NCBI GenBank assembly: GCA_012295275.1
Contig: CM022665.1
Span: forward strand, 31,878,022 to 31,942,021
Direction of reading: 5' to 3'
Length of the DNA: 64,000 bases
Source: Chrysomallon squamiferum
Lineage: Eukaryota > Mollusca > Gastropoda > Neomphalida > Peltospiridae
This document shows positions 52,835 to 64,000 of the stretch, in pieces. The position numbers and the translations under genes are program-made. The notes beneath the pieces were generated by a model that searched no databases, had not been told where the DNA came from, and saw only the letters and a list, made by a program, of their open reading frames with translations. Numbering within the stretch: position 1 is the stretch's first letter; the number at the start of each line of letters is the position of its first letter.

Positions 52835-53280
52835 GAGTATATGTCAAAGTGCTATAGAACTGTAGCAAATACTATGTTGATCCCTACCAAAATGCTGTTG
52901 GACTCAATCAAAGGTGATGCAGGTTACTGCTGAAGTCCTTTAGGTCTTTATTAAAGTGCTGTTAGGTTTCTGTCAAAGTGCTATATAGATATCTATCAAA
53001 GTGCTATACAGAACTTAGTTGAGTGTTATACAGTCTTAGTCAAAATGATATATAGATCTGATCACAGTGCTATATAAGTCTTACTCAAAGTGTTATACAC
53101 CTTCAAAGTACTATAAGTTTCTATAAGAATGTTATATGTTTATGTCAAAGTGCTACAGAACTATTAAAATTCTGTAGGACACTATCAAAGTTTTACGGAT
53201 CTCTGTCAAAGTGCTACAAATTTCTGCCAAACTGCCACAGACCTCATTAAGTGTGATACAGAACTCTGTCAAAGCTTAAT
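52835..53280. repeat. Degenerate tandem array, period about 27-30 bp
   Basis: More than a dozen copies of TCTGTCAAAGTGCTATAGA with many substitutions, for example near 52843, 52966, 52996, 53146 and 53196. Confidence 0.8.
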
Positions 53281-53689
53281 ACATAAAGAGAACCACTTAA
53301 TTCATAGTTCTGCACTCTAGATTTTATATTCCACCTCAGTTATCTAATATTACACAATGATTACCATAACCAGTCACACAACTGTATAAGGTTATGATAG
53401 GGAAAGTAATAACATTAAATATAACATTAATGTAAGATATATAGTAAAATGGACTTCATTTTGCTCTGTTTTAGAGTTAGATAATTCATCTCATACTTTC
53501 AAATTCTTATCTACATAAAAATGTCTTAGTTAATAATATAACAATTTTTACATTTATACTGAGTGTGGGTGTATGTGTGTTTCTGTACAGATAAACAGAT
53601 GGATGGACAGAACTATAAATTAATATTGATTAAATAAATCGTAAAGTATATGGATGCTTCAAGCTTTCAAATATCTTTCATGTATTATA

Positions 53690-53722
<33 letters not shown>

Positions 53723-53739
53723 ATATATATATATATATA
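53690..53739. repeat. (TG)n-(TA)n compound microsatellite
   Basis: TG run from 53690, a TATGTG break, then TA to 53739. Confidence 0.95.
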
Positions 53740-54589
53740 AAATCTTATAAATTACATGAATTTTTTAAATTATTATTTTGTTAGTTATGTGGTCACATTT
53801 ATCAAGTTAAAACACAATAGATATTCAGGGAATTCTTTTTTTGTACTGAAAATAATCATGAAAGTTTCTGCCACTCAAAAAGTGTTTTATCACTGTGTTT
53901 CAGTGAAGGGATGCAGTAGCATGGTTTGTTTTGAATGTCACTTTACACCATTGTAAGTGACAAAGTGTGTAGCAGTCAAGAGCTATACTTGTCCTTATAT
54001 AATAAATTATGTGTCATTTATAAATAGTTAAGCTTGATCTATTCAAGGCTGTAATTATGGTATCAAGTGACATGTATTTTTTGTATGCAGAAATTGTAAC
54101 AAGAAGTGAAAAAAAGAAGAAAAAAAGATATCTGATGTGGAATATTTTAAGTTTGAGATGAAGTTTGTTGAATTGATTAATAACAAATTTTAATAATCAA
54201 ATTAAGATAATACATTTTTATTACTAAATTAGCATTATATATTTTAGTAACAAAACCCCCCAAAATAACCTAATTTTAATAATTAATTTAAATTATGATT
54301 AACATTATATATTTTAATAATAAAAATTAAAGTCTTATATAAGTACTTTGACATAAATGTTAATAACTAATTTAGATTTAAAAACAAAAATATTTTTTCT
54401 TTGAAACACAGTGAGAAATCATCACACACAATTACAATGTCATCACCAGAAAAGAAAATTATATTCACAGACAAAGGAGAAAAAAATTCATTAATACAAA
54501 ATTATTTTGTTTAATAAACTGCCATGTCAGCTTAATGTTGGATGCCGCAAACAAAGTAAACTGAATTAATGATGGTTAACTGGAATAAA

Positions 54590-55030
54590 ATAATAAACGT
54601 CTATAAAACAAAATAGTAAATACTCTAAAATACATAAATGAAAACCTTCTACAACACAAAACAGTAAACTATCTACAATATAAAATGTTAAACATTCTAC
54701 AATACTAAATGGGAACTGTCTACAGTACATGGAATTTATTCTACAGTACTAAATGGTAAAGCTTTACAGTATAAAATGTTAAAGCATCTACAATACTAAA
54801 TTGGAAACTGTCTGTAGTATATTCTAGTATTCAGTCTACAATACAAAATGGTTAACCTTTTGCAATATATAACGGTAAACCTTCTGCCATAATAAATAGG
54901 AAACTATATATAATACAATCATAGCAACTACAGTACTAAAACCATCCAGAGTATAATATGTAACTATTGTATAATACAAAAATATTGAACCATCTGCACT
55001 ACAAACAGTAAACCATAGGCAATGTAAATT
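54590..55030. repeat. Degenerate tandem array, period about 28 bp
   Basis: About 15 copies of TCTACAATACTAAATGGTAAAC-like sequence. The array ends about 45 bp from the donor of the NAV exon at 55076. Confidence 0.8.
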
Positions 55031-55075
55031 ATTTAAACAATTATAATAAAACAAAAAAATTGAATAAAAGATTAC

Positions 55076-55269
55076 CTTGAGTTGATTGGATGTTGTTGTT
55101 GTTGTTGTTCTGCTGGTTTAGATGAGATCGAACCTTGTCGTTGGAGGTAGAGTTGGCCCCGTGGACGGTCCTGCTGCGTGAAGTGGTGTTTGCATTAGCA
55201 GCGTCCTTCGAGGTAGTGGTGTTGCTTACACTGGAGTGTTTGCTTGACTGTTTAAATGGTGATGGAAGT
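55076..55269 (-). CDS. NAV: Internal exon of the NAV homologue, N-terminal of the large exon
   Basis: 194 nt with acceptor TATTTTTACAG and donor AACTCAAG|GTAATC. Only one frame is open: one base, 64 codons, one base, so it enters in phase 2 and leaves in phase 1, matching the large exon at 24173. The peptide starts LPSPFKQSSKHSS, is rich in Ser, Thr and Asn, has basic residues (TTSRSRTVHG, NDKVRSHLNQQ), and ends with six Asn and IQSTQ. The leading A completes a codon begun in the previous exon; if that codon is AGA, the junction reads RLPSP, like the RLPGP found after the CH domain in vertebrate NAV2/NAV3. Composition and base content stand out sharply from the flanking AT-rich intron. It is probably part of the linker between the CH domain and the plus-end-binding region. 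Six AAC codons form a coding microsatellite. Confidence 0.85.
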
Positions 55270-58200
55270 CTGTAAAAATAATAATAATATGAACTGTCAG
55301 TGATTTCATATTTACCATCAGTTAATTTTTTATTTCATTTTTACAAATAAAATATTTTACATCCATTAACATTTTTGTTATTATTAAACTGTAAAATAAT
55401 AAATGTTTTTTTTATATATAAATGCTCATACACCAAAGATACTGGTGAATTTCCATCTGAACATGATAGATTCCATTTTTGTAAATTTAAACAGAATGGA
55501 ATTTTCATAAACAGATTATTGTCACTGTTATTTTGGTTGTCATTGATCACAACCAGTATTTATAATTGATAATTTGTAGTCAGGTTATGGCATTTGACCT
55601 TTTTCCAGTGAAGACATTTAGAGTTTTATCTCAAATTTCAAGATGTTTTAAAACTGATTTAATAAAATTTTGATACCAGCTTATAATATGAACAACTTTA
55701 CCAGTTAGTAATTTTCACATCCATTTCATTGTTTACTATTTCTCAACAAGTCAAAATATAATATCATACATCTCAACTATTCTTAAAACAAAAGTAAAAA
55801 TCCAAGCTATAGATGCACCATATACATAACATCATATTGTAAGTGCAATTCAGTAGTAAAATCTACACAGTTTTATGAAGAAAGTGACCAACTAGTCTAA
55901 TATTCTATGATGACCAATTCCATTTCATGAAGATGGACATTCAATTCTTCAACACCTTCAACACATTAACATCATTTTCAACATTTAATAACCATCACTG
56001 ACATCAGTTAATTGCTTTCCTCAAACCAGCACAGAAATGGTGATCAACACTGCATGTATATACATGAAGTAAAAAAAAGCACATCAGCTTCATATTACTG
56101 TTCATTACTCCAGCACTGGTGAATTTCACAAGATGATTTTTTATATCCAGCTGTAGAAGATGTACCAATATAATGGCATGGAAAGGATAGTGGTGTACAT
56201 TAAAATACATCAGTTGTAACTGATAGAACTAATAAGCTTGTACACTCCTCGGACAGAATCTGGTACATCATTTTCAGACATCTTTACCATTTTCCGTCCC
56301 ACTGTGTGACACTAATGAAATCACCTCCCATGTTCATCTCATTATCTTCAGCTTATTATGAAGAAAAGATACACTTGTTGTGACAACTGTTGCTTTTTAA
56401 CACACCAAGTGAAGCTTTTATAAGGTGTTTAGACATTTTAAATTATGTCCTATTAATTTTATGCTGTTCTGATTTTTACTTGTGAATTCATTGCATGTTA
56501 AGTTTGTATTTGGTCATATAACATTCAACAACTGTCTTGGTATCAGCATTGGTAATGATGTAGCCTTATAAATGTATCTAGTTCCATATGCCTCTTGTTA
56601 TACTTGATTATATGTAACCAGCCTGACTAGCACCAAGGTTAAGCTAATGGCCCCACAATGGGTTAGCTCTCGGGTTATAACTTGGCTCCAGCTATTACTC
56701 AAAAACTATTACACCTTCTGTTTTCTGTAACTAACTGTCTAATATACAAACACTAACACTGTCTTGGAAGCATAATCTATGTTGTTACCTCTTTCTAACA
56801 AACTAAGGTATTTGACTGACAGTGTGGTCTCATCCCCAGAGAAAAGGAAGGCCATAAGCAGTCTCTTTTCTCTAACCAACCCTCCAACACAATAATACTA
56901 ATACAGTAACACTAATACAGATCAGGATTCCTAAACAACTAATATAAGTATGACTAGTTGATTAACTGATTATTGACAAGTACATATATATGTATAATTA
57001 TATCTGTTAAAAACCAATATATAGTTATGAAAATTAGTTCTGCAGAATTCTAAATAACCATACTGGATGAAACCTTCTACATTCTGTATCTCGAACAGTC
57101 AGTTGCACACCAGTGTGTCTTAATTAGCAGAATGATTTTATTGATATTGACAATCCATAAAAAAGGATGCCACAAAGGTCAAATAGTTTTTCTTTTGTAT
57201 AGTAACATTAATTAATAATAATCTTTGTTAACTATCTAATAAAATTTGTCTCCAGTGATCAATACACCAATACAAATATGTACTGTGTAATACCTTTACC
57301 TAACAATCAACAGTATAATGATACACTGTTATATAAAAACTTTTGCAGGTTACTAATGATGCTATTTGCTTAATACAGTTATTTAATAAATAACATAAAA
57401 CTGGCCGGTTTATCAAACGCTAATATGATGTACCAATACATAAACATCAGTTTCTTCTTTTTTTATTTCTTTTTTTTTACTTTTTGTCCTGTTATTAAAT
57501 AAATAAATTAATTAATTAAAAAGTATTTAAAGATGCCAAAGCATAAACTATTTGATCATTGAAGATGTTAAATTATGGATAATGAAATATCAATGCATGG
57601 CTGATGAAGAGATTAATCATACATTCAGTGTGAATAATTTTCATACCCAAACCAAGTTTACGACTAAATACCACAAAAATCTTTAGCCACCTTTCTGACC
57701 AAAACTCAACAAAAATCAATGTGATTATTAGCAATTCAAGACAAACTGTACAGCAGAGGTCAACTTTCAATGGTTTCAGATAATGATAATCATTATAATG
57801 ATGAGTGTGTTAAATGAATGATTTGTAATAAAGTATAAAGAATTATCTGAACATACAAAAATGACCAGAATAAATTCAATGAAGCTGATTGCATCTAGTG
57901 GTCTATCATGATCCATTTTTGTGATTTCTGTCATATTTACATTTTTCTGACTAATATCGGCACATAGGTTACATTTTACAAATCTTAATTTCTTGATAAA
58001 TACAATAGTAAAATAGTTATAATGATTTGTAGTAAATATATCCATGGTCAAAAGAATTTGTGCCAAATTATAATTTTATTATTGATAAAGAAAGTAAGAT
58101 CATTTTACAAACTATTTTTGGTCTGAAGAAAGGGAAGCTTGTGAACACATCAAGGGAAGTAAACAGTTAAACTGATATTTGGTTCTTTTCTTTATTTAAA

Positions 58201-59470
58201 GAATTAAAAATATTGTTCACGTTGCAAGTTAATTAAAGCTTAATACAATGTTACCTTTGCCAAAGACTATATATCATTGCTGATGTTTGCCATATTGTAT
58301 TTTTACTTGTATACATGCATGTATGTATATGTATGTATGTATATATGTGTTCATATTTATTTGTAGATTATATGTTTGAAATACTGTCCTATTACTAAAC
58401 TGCCAAAACCATTATTTCTCCCTCTACAATATTAAGAATATTTCCAAGAATTACTTCACACAGAAACATCAGACTGGAAAGAGAGAGGGAGAAAGAGAAA
58501 ATAAAAAGCAAACATTTGTGATGGCAGAATGGTCATGAATTTGATAAAACACCATGAATGAGTGAGTTGCTTTTCTGCTTGATGAGAAAACAAATTTCTG
58601 TGAAAATGTTTTTAAGTGGCCTTCAGTGTTAAAGTCCATTTTGCAAAGTTGCAGAACAAAAATAAAAAAAAGCACCCAACAACATTGATTATGCATAGAC
58701 ATGGCCAACAAATACAAAGCTATTAAAACATTAAAACTAATGTGAATATGTTCTTTTCAACTTGGATTCATTTTTAAACAAGAAAAGACAAGGGTGACTA
58801 ATATTTGGAGATTTTTCTGACTGAATGAAGGAATTTCCTGTTAATCTGCAGATTATTGATGTTTGATTTAAGATTTAACAGTTTACAGAGGGTTTCTTTT
58901 TTCCCTATAGAATATTTATTTTTTTGTTGAATTTTCATTTGTAGAAAGGTTTTAATACAATTTTATTTTTAGATTTTTTTGTTTTTGAAGTTTTGTTTAT
59001 TTACAAGTTGTTAATGTCAATGTAAGATTTAACTTCATCAATTATTTGTTTATTTTTATTCTATGACAAAATAATATTTTATCCCAGTAAATCTAAGTAT
59101 ACATTTTTAATATAAGTAAAGACACAAACAATACATAAATTCAATCAGATTTAAAAACTGAAAAACAGTTGTATTCAATTGTAACAAACATATAATATAC
59201 AAATATATAACATAATATTTTCACTTTATATACCCCCAAACATGCATGCACTATTTTTATCTTTTCTTAATAAATAAAAAAATAAAAACATTAAAAAAAT
59301 AATAATAATAAAAAAAGAGCAAGAAATGATAGTAGATGGATCGCTTTAACATTAAAAAGTAGATAACAATATCATGGAAAAATAAGTAACTTTCAAAACA
59401 TATTTAAAATGTTTTATTTTTCATAATGAAATAAAACATCTTAGTTTGCCAGCAGTGAGTATTCACTTAC
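55270..59470 (-). other. Intron upstream of the 55.1-kb NAV exon
   Basis: AT-rich sequence with no exon, mobile element or long array recognised. The short reading frames here have no splice context or recognisable product. Confidence 0.6.
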
Positions 59471-59498
59471 CTTCCTCCTACATGATATGCATGATATA
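59471..59498 (-). CDS. Candidate 28-nt microexon of the NAV homologue
   Basis: The donor GGAAG|GTAAGTG is one of the best minus-strand donor matches in the window. An acceptor AG (TGCTTTCATAG) lies 28 nt upstream, with a possible branch sequence CTAAT further back. Read with two bases first, the exon is open as YHAYHVGG and leaves AG, giving phase 2, exactly what the exon at 55269 needs; AG+A makes Arg, producing GGRLPSP across the junction. In that frame a TGA lies just upstream of the acceptor, so the exon cannot be longer. The pyrimidine tract is only fair and the peptide is not recognised, so chance remains possible. Confidence 0.42.
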
Positions 59499-62400
59499 CT
59501 ATGAAAGCATAGTAACATCAACATCATTAGAAAATACAACAACGACATCATCATCAAGAAACAATCACCAGTGTAACCACAAATTCTGACCTCACATTTC
59601 CTATGGAGACTTTTTTCTTTCTTTCTTTTTAAAATCTGCAGTCACATCGTAACATAGCACTTTGACATTATAAAACTTCTCATCATAATGCAATACACAC
59701 TGTACTCATTGTACATCCTGATGTTCCTTGCAGACATGAATGTGCTAAATTCACCCTAAATTAGCAACAGCTTTTTGAATGTTGAAATTACATTACCTCC
59801 AAATATTTCATCTTCATTGCACAATGTGATATTAATTTACATTCACATAAGTAAAAATGAATCCAGATGCTATTTTAATCATACTTCCAAGTCTCTGCCA
59901 CACTGAGTCTGTCTTTCTGCATAATAATTATAAAATTCTGTCCTTTACGAAAAAACCATACACGTTAATTATATTTAAGCCACAGAACAAGATACATGTC
60001 TCAGACAATCAGTGGCATGAACAAATATTTTAAAAAGAAATGCAAAGAAAACCTGCCATATCATACAAAATATATGTTTTTTTTAAAGTTTTTTGTAGCC
60101 TCTATTTGAATTTCAAAATATCCAATAATCAAAGGCACAAAAAAGTATTGACCAAAAAACCCCAAAACAATTAAAACAATCTGCAGAAATTCTTCTTTAT
60201 CATGCAAATGTACATATTTTGAAATGTTTGCATTCAGTTTCATATTACAGAATAATCTGTTGCAGGAACAAATATTTTTAAAAACCCAAAGAAACTTTAG
60301 TAAACCTTCATTATCATAACAAATTCATGTATATTGAAAAAGTTTTATGTACACTCATATCAAATTATCCAAGAATCAATGAAAGAAATGAATATTTTAG
60401 AAAAACAACAAAATAAATTCCTTTATTATGTGAAATGTATGTACACTGGAATAGTTTTCATGTCATGTCAGAAAGTTCGAGAATCAATGGCAGGAACACA
60501 AATTTTGTTTTTAAAATGAACAGAAAATTTTCATTATCAAGCAAACTTCAGGAGAAGATTCATGCAGCTTCTTATCAGAATACTCAAGAATAAATGGCAG
60601 AAACAAACATTTTTAAAAACCCAACAGAATAGCAGTAAATTTTCATTATCATGTCAAATTTATGTATATTGAAAAATGTTTTATTATTAAGTAAAAGGTA
60701 TGTATACTGGAAAAGTTTTTACTTAGCCTGTTATTAAAATATCCAACAATTAATTGCAGGGACAAATTTTTTTTAAAACCAAAACCAAATTTTTATTGTC
60801 ATATAATATGTATGTATATATACTGAAAAAATCTAATGCATCCTCATATTAAAATATCCAACAATCAAATGCATGAAGAAATATGAAGAAACATATATAT
60901 TTTTTTAAATCCAACAAGAGATCTTTATTATCTAGTAAAATGTACATATATTAGAAAGGTATGATGCATCCTCATATCAAGCTACCCAGTAATCAATTGC
61001 ATGAAGAAATATATTTTTTAAAACCTGCAGGAAATCTCTATTATCTAGCAAAATGTACCTATACTGGAAATGTTCCAGTGAACCAAGTATCAAAATATCC
61101 AAGAATCATTGGCAGGAATAAACATTAAAAACTATGCAAAAATGTGTGTATATTGGAAAGGTTTCATGTAAATTCATGTAGCAGTTACTATAACATACTG
61201 GATGAATCATCCAGCAAATTGTCTCTAAGACTGACATCATGCCTTGATCTACAGATCTTGTTTAGCACCAACCACATCCAGTGAGATTACAGACAAAGCT
61301 TCTTGCAATCTTGTTCATGGTTACCTATCATTCAAGTCAGTCAGCAAATGTTTTGATCTATTGTGATATGCCACACAGACAATTAAGTCTGCAAAGAAGA
61401 ACTGTTCTAGATTGTGGCACAATCAATAAAACCAGTGTTACTGATAGATCAGTTTTGAATAAAAATTCAGTGTGAAAACCTTTGCTAGTTGTAAATGAAC
61501 AATACTTAATTTTAATCATGAAAAGAAATAATGAGTTTTATAACATGTGCCAAGACTAATAAAAGTTATAGATTATATATGACAAGTTTGGTTTTGAATA
61601 AAGAGTGGATTAAGAGTTCATTTTATATCTTAAAAAAAGACAAACATTGAATTAAAATATATTGAAATAGAATTCTATTCAGTTTTGAAACACATTTCCC
61701 ATATATATTCCTGAGAGGCAAGAGTGCATAAATATATGTATGAGTAGAAACAACCTACACTCTAAACAAAAATCTATACCAATTTCAAAATATATCTGTA
61801 ATGTGTATGTGCCCAATGATTTAGAGAAAAAAAACATTTAATTTAAAAAAATAAAAGAAAATAAAACAAATATTTCAAACATTAATTTTGCATTAAAAAA
61901 ACAAAAATGTATCCATATGAACTTATGTATATACATAAATATCTATGTATTTTGTATCTCTTTATATTGCACAGAAGATCAGGATCTATTGCTTTTGTGT
62001 TATAAGTTCAAACATTTTTGAAAACCCCATTAGGTTTTATCCCATTCTAAAATACAGCTATATAAAAGATGTTGGTTTAAGCTGTTTTGTCTGAAGGAAA
62101 ATTCACATAATTCACATAAAAGTTTTTAATAATGGAACATTTCTCATAATGGAAAGGTTACATGTAAAGGTTTCTCATATTGGAAAATATACACATAAAA
62201 CTTTCTAATTCTATTTTCTAATGTATTTTTAATGAAATTCAGCCACATCTTATAGATTATATTATTCCATTTTTATTACTTGATGGAAATGAAAACAAGC
62301 TTTGTGCAGTCAGCAAGAGCAACAAATGGATTGCACATGCCAATACCCAGTGGAAATCCTCTCTGTTTGATACAATTATTCCTCATTATCACGTCCCGAT

Positions 62401-64000
62401 CAAAATATCCACAATTTCAAATTGAATTTCTTTGATAAAAATCTAGCTTTACCAGTTTTCATGAGTCATATAAAAAATTTAATTATCTAGTATTGTTTTT
62501 GTTGTACAGTTTCAAATAATCATGTACAATAGCAATAACATTGTGGCTGTGATTGTTTGTTATGATAAAATCAGTATGTCATATAACATTCAAAATAAAG
62601 TAGGATTTTCAAATGGTATCTGTGATATGTATCATAGGTTTTTTGTTTTTTTAAATATTCCAGTTTATTAATTTAAAAGAAAAATACACAAAATATTTAT
62701 AACTGTTCATATTTTCATTACTATTTATTTATTTTTATGATTTGTTTTCTATTATTTTACTTTTACTTTATTATTATTATTATTATTATATTTTTTTTGG
62801 TTTGTTTTTTAATGTAGTGTTATTATTTATTTTAAGAATGTAATTGCAATTCTGAATTAATGAATTAAATTTTTTTTATTATAAGGTGTTTTGTTTTATA
62901 TTTTATTACTTTATTTTGCCAAAGAAATGAGCACATAGCCAGGCTTTTTGTAACTGAAAGAGAATTAGCTAGAATGGGAAAAAGCAGAATGCATACACTG
63001 GCAAGGATTGATCATACATCCCATAATACCAACTGCTGAAATAGTACAATAGTTCACCAACAAGAACTGTTCCTGAAACTAATCAGTCTTCAAGCCAGAG
63101 CACAAAAAGCAAGATTTTCATATTCTCTTAACAATACTGAAAGTATATTTCTAATCATCTTTAAAAAAACAACTAAAAAAAAAACCTACTAAAAAAAACC
63201 AGACATTTAAATGATGTGCTACAATTCTTATAAAATGCAGAAATAGCATGCAAGAACAAAAAGATATAAATCAGAAATTCAATGCTATGAAAATAATTGT
63301 TTAAAACATGGACAGACACTAATAATAGAAAAAAATATTCACTGTCAAACTGTTTCTGTTGTTAGCCAACAATATTTTTGGCATTTATAATTAGTCTTTT
63401 AAAAATGGATTTCAGTTATTTTTTGTATTTGAAAATGAAAAAAAGAACATTAATCTTCTGTCTCTTCTGTTTTGTTTTCAAAAGATTGTTTTATTTAAAA
63501 AAAAAAAAAAAAAAAATTATTTTCCAAAATGTTTGTTGAAATTACACATTTTTCAAGGATTTTATTTACCAGTCAAAAGAAATAAAGTAAATTTATTATT
63601 TTTATTATTTTTTTATTTTTAAATTGTTATAAAAACTATTTTCAAGTATATTTCAAACATAAAATAAACCTAAGTAAAAATTTAATTAAAGAATTATACA
63701 TGCACATAAAAAGATTAATTATTTATTAATGAATCAGTTTCAGACAATATAAATTTTAAATAAAATTTTAAAAAGTATATTCAAAGTCATTAAAACAGAA
63801 ACATTTTTCTTTTTTAAAACATAGAATTAAATTATATTTTATTTTAAAAAAAAAAAAAGTAAATAAATTATAAAAAAATAAACAGTGTCCCACCACCCTC
63901 TGTAGATGTTAAATATCAATATAAAAATCTTTATTTTTAAAAACAAATTTCTGCAGGTCAACAATTTCATTTCAAAAGCATTAACAAATAATTAAGATAT
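59499..64000 (-). other. Upstream intron sequence
   Basis: AT-rich sequence containing the array at 60.0-61.2 kb and simple repeats (A tract at 63497-63516). No CH-domain exon was recognised, so the 5' end of the gene is expected beyond the window. Confidence 0.5.
60000..61170. repeat. Degenerate tandem array, period about 117 bp, about 10 copies
   Basis: Each copy has ATCCAACAATCAATGGCAGG then AACAAATATTTTTAAAAACC, a TTCATTATCATG block and AAATGTATGTATACTGGAAA. Anchors fall near 60003, 60119, 60246, 60363, 60476, 60582, 60739, 60854, 60983 and 61097. Confidence 0.85.

Larger units (their letters stand above)
30988..55075 (-). other. Intron between 55.1-kb exon and the 30.9-kb alternative first exon
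   Basis: About 24 kb of AT-rich intron with two exon candidates (43932-43972, 35594-35639), a small retroposon, a SINE-like copy, five tandem arrays and many microsatellites. From 49180 to 52830 only unremarkable AT-rich sequence is seen. Confidence 0.7.

Noticed and set aside
59790-59840. Minus-strand donor-like TTGGAG|GTAATG after an ATG-containing segment
   Set aside because: Exit phase 0 does not fit any downstream exon and there is no coding signal.

Overview
The window looks like a gene-poor, strongly AT-rich piece of an animal genome. It has one recognisable gene, interrupted by spliceosomal introns, with coding exons much richer in G+C than their surroundings. Introns hold many TG/CA and TATG microsatellites, tRNA-derived SINE-like copies and long degenerate tandem arrays. 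The gene type, intron size and SINE style suggest a lophotrochozoan, probably a mollusc. That placement is an inference that could not be checked by search.

The gene lies on the minus strand and encodes a neuron navigator protein (NAV; UNC-53 in nematodes, sickie in flies). Three coding exons are well supported. 55076-55269 is an internal exon. 30864-30987 is an alternative first coding exon with its own ATG. 21782-24173 is a 2392-nt exon coding the central Ser-rich, microtubule plus-end-binding part, with NAV signatures (MLDKFKFFNSK, ETTFDT, GYMSDGD, SGYLSEGG). Both upstream exons leave codon phase 1 and the large exon enters in phase 1, so either can feed it. The N-terminal CH-domain exons should lie beyond 64000, and the coiled-coil and AAA+ exons before position 1.

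Several weaker exon candidates with matching splice signals and compatible phase are listed at low confidence: a 28-nt microexon (59471-59498), a 41-nt exon (43932-43972), two exons that could compete with each other (35594-35639 and 26652-26688), and two downstream of the large exon (17014-17143, 15268-15325).

The rest is intron. 1-21781 is intron 3' of the large exon. 24174-55075 is the intron around the alternative first exon. 55270-64000 lies upstream. These introns contain at least ten unrelated degenerate tandem arrays with periods from about 27 to about 190 bp, two SINE-like copies (27.4 kb, 47.4 kb) and a small retroposon with a perfect 11-bp target-site duplication (33.6 kb). No bacterial-type operon, CRISPR array, functional tRNA or rRNA was seen.
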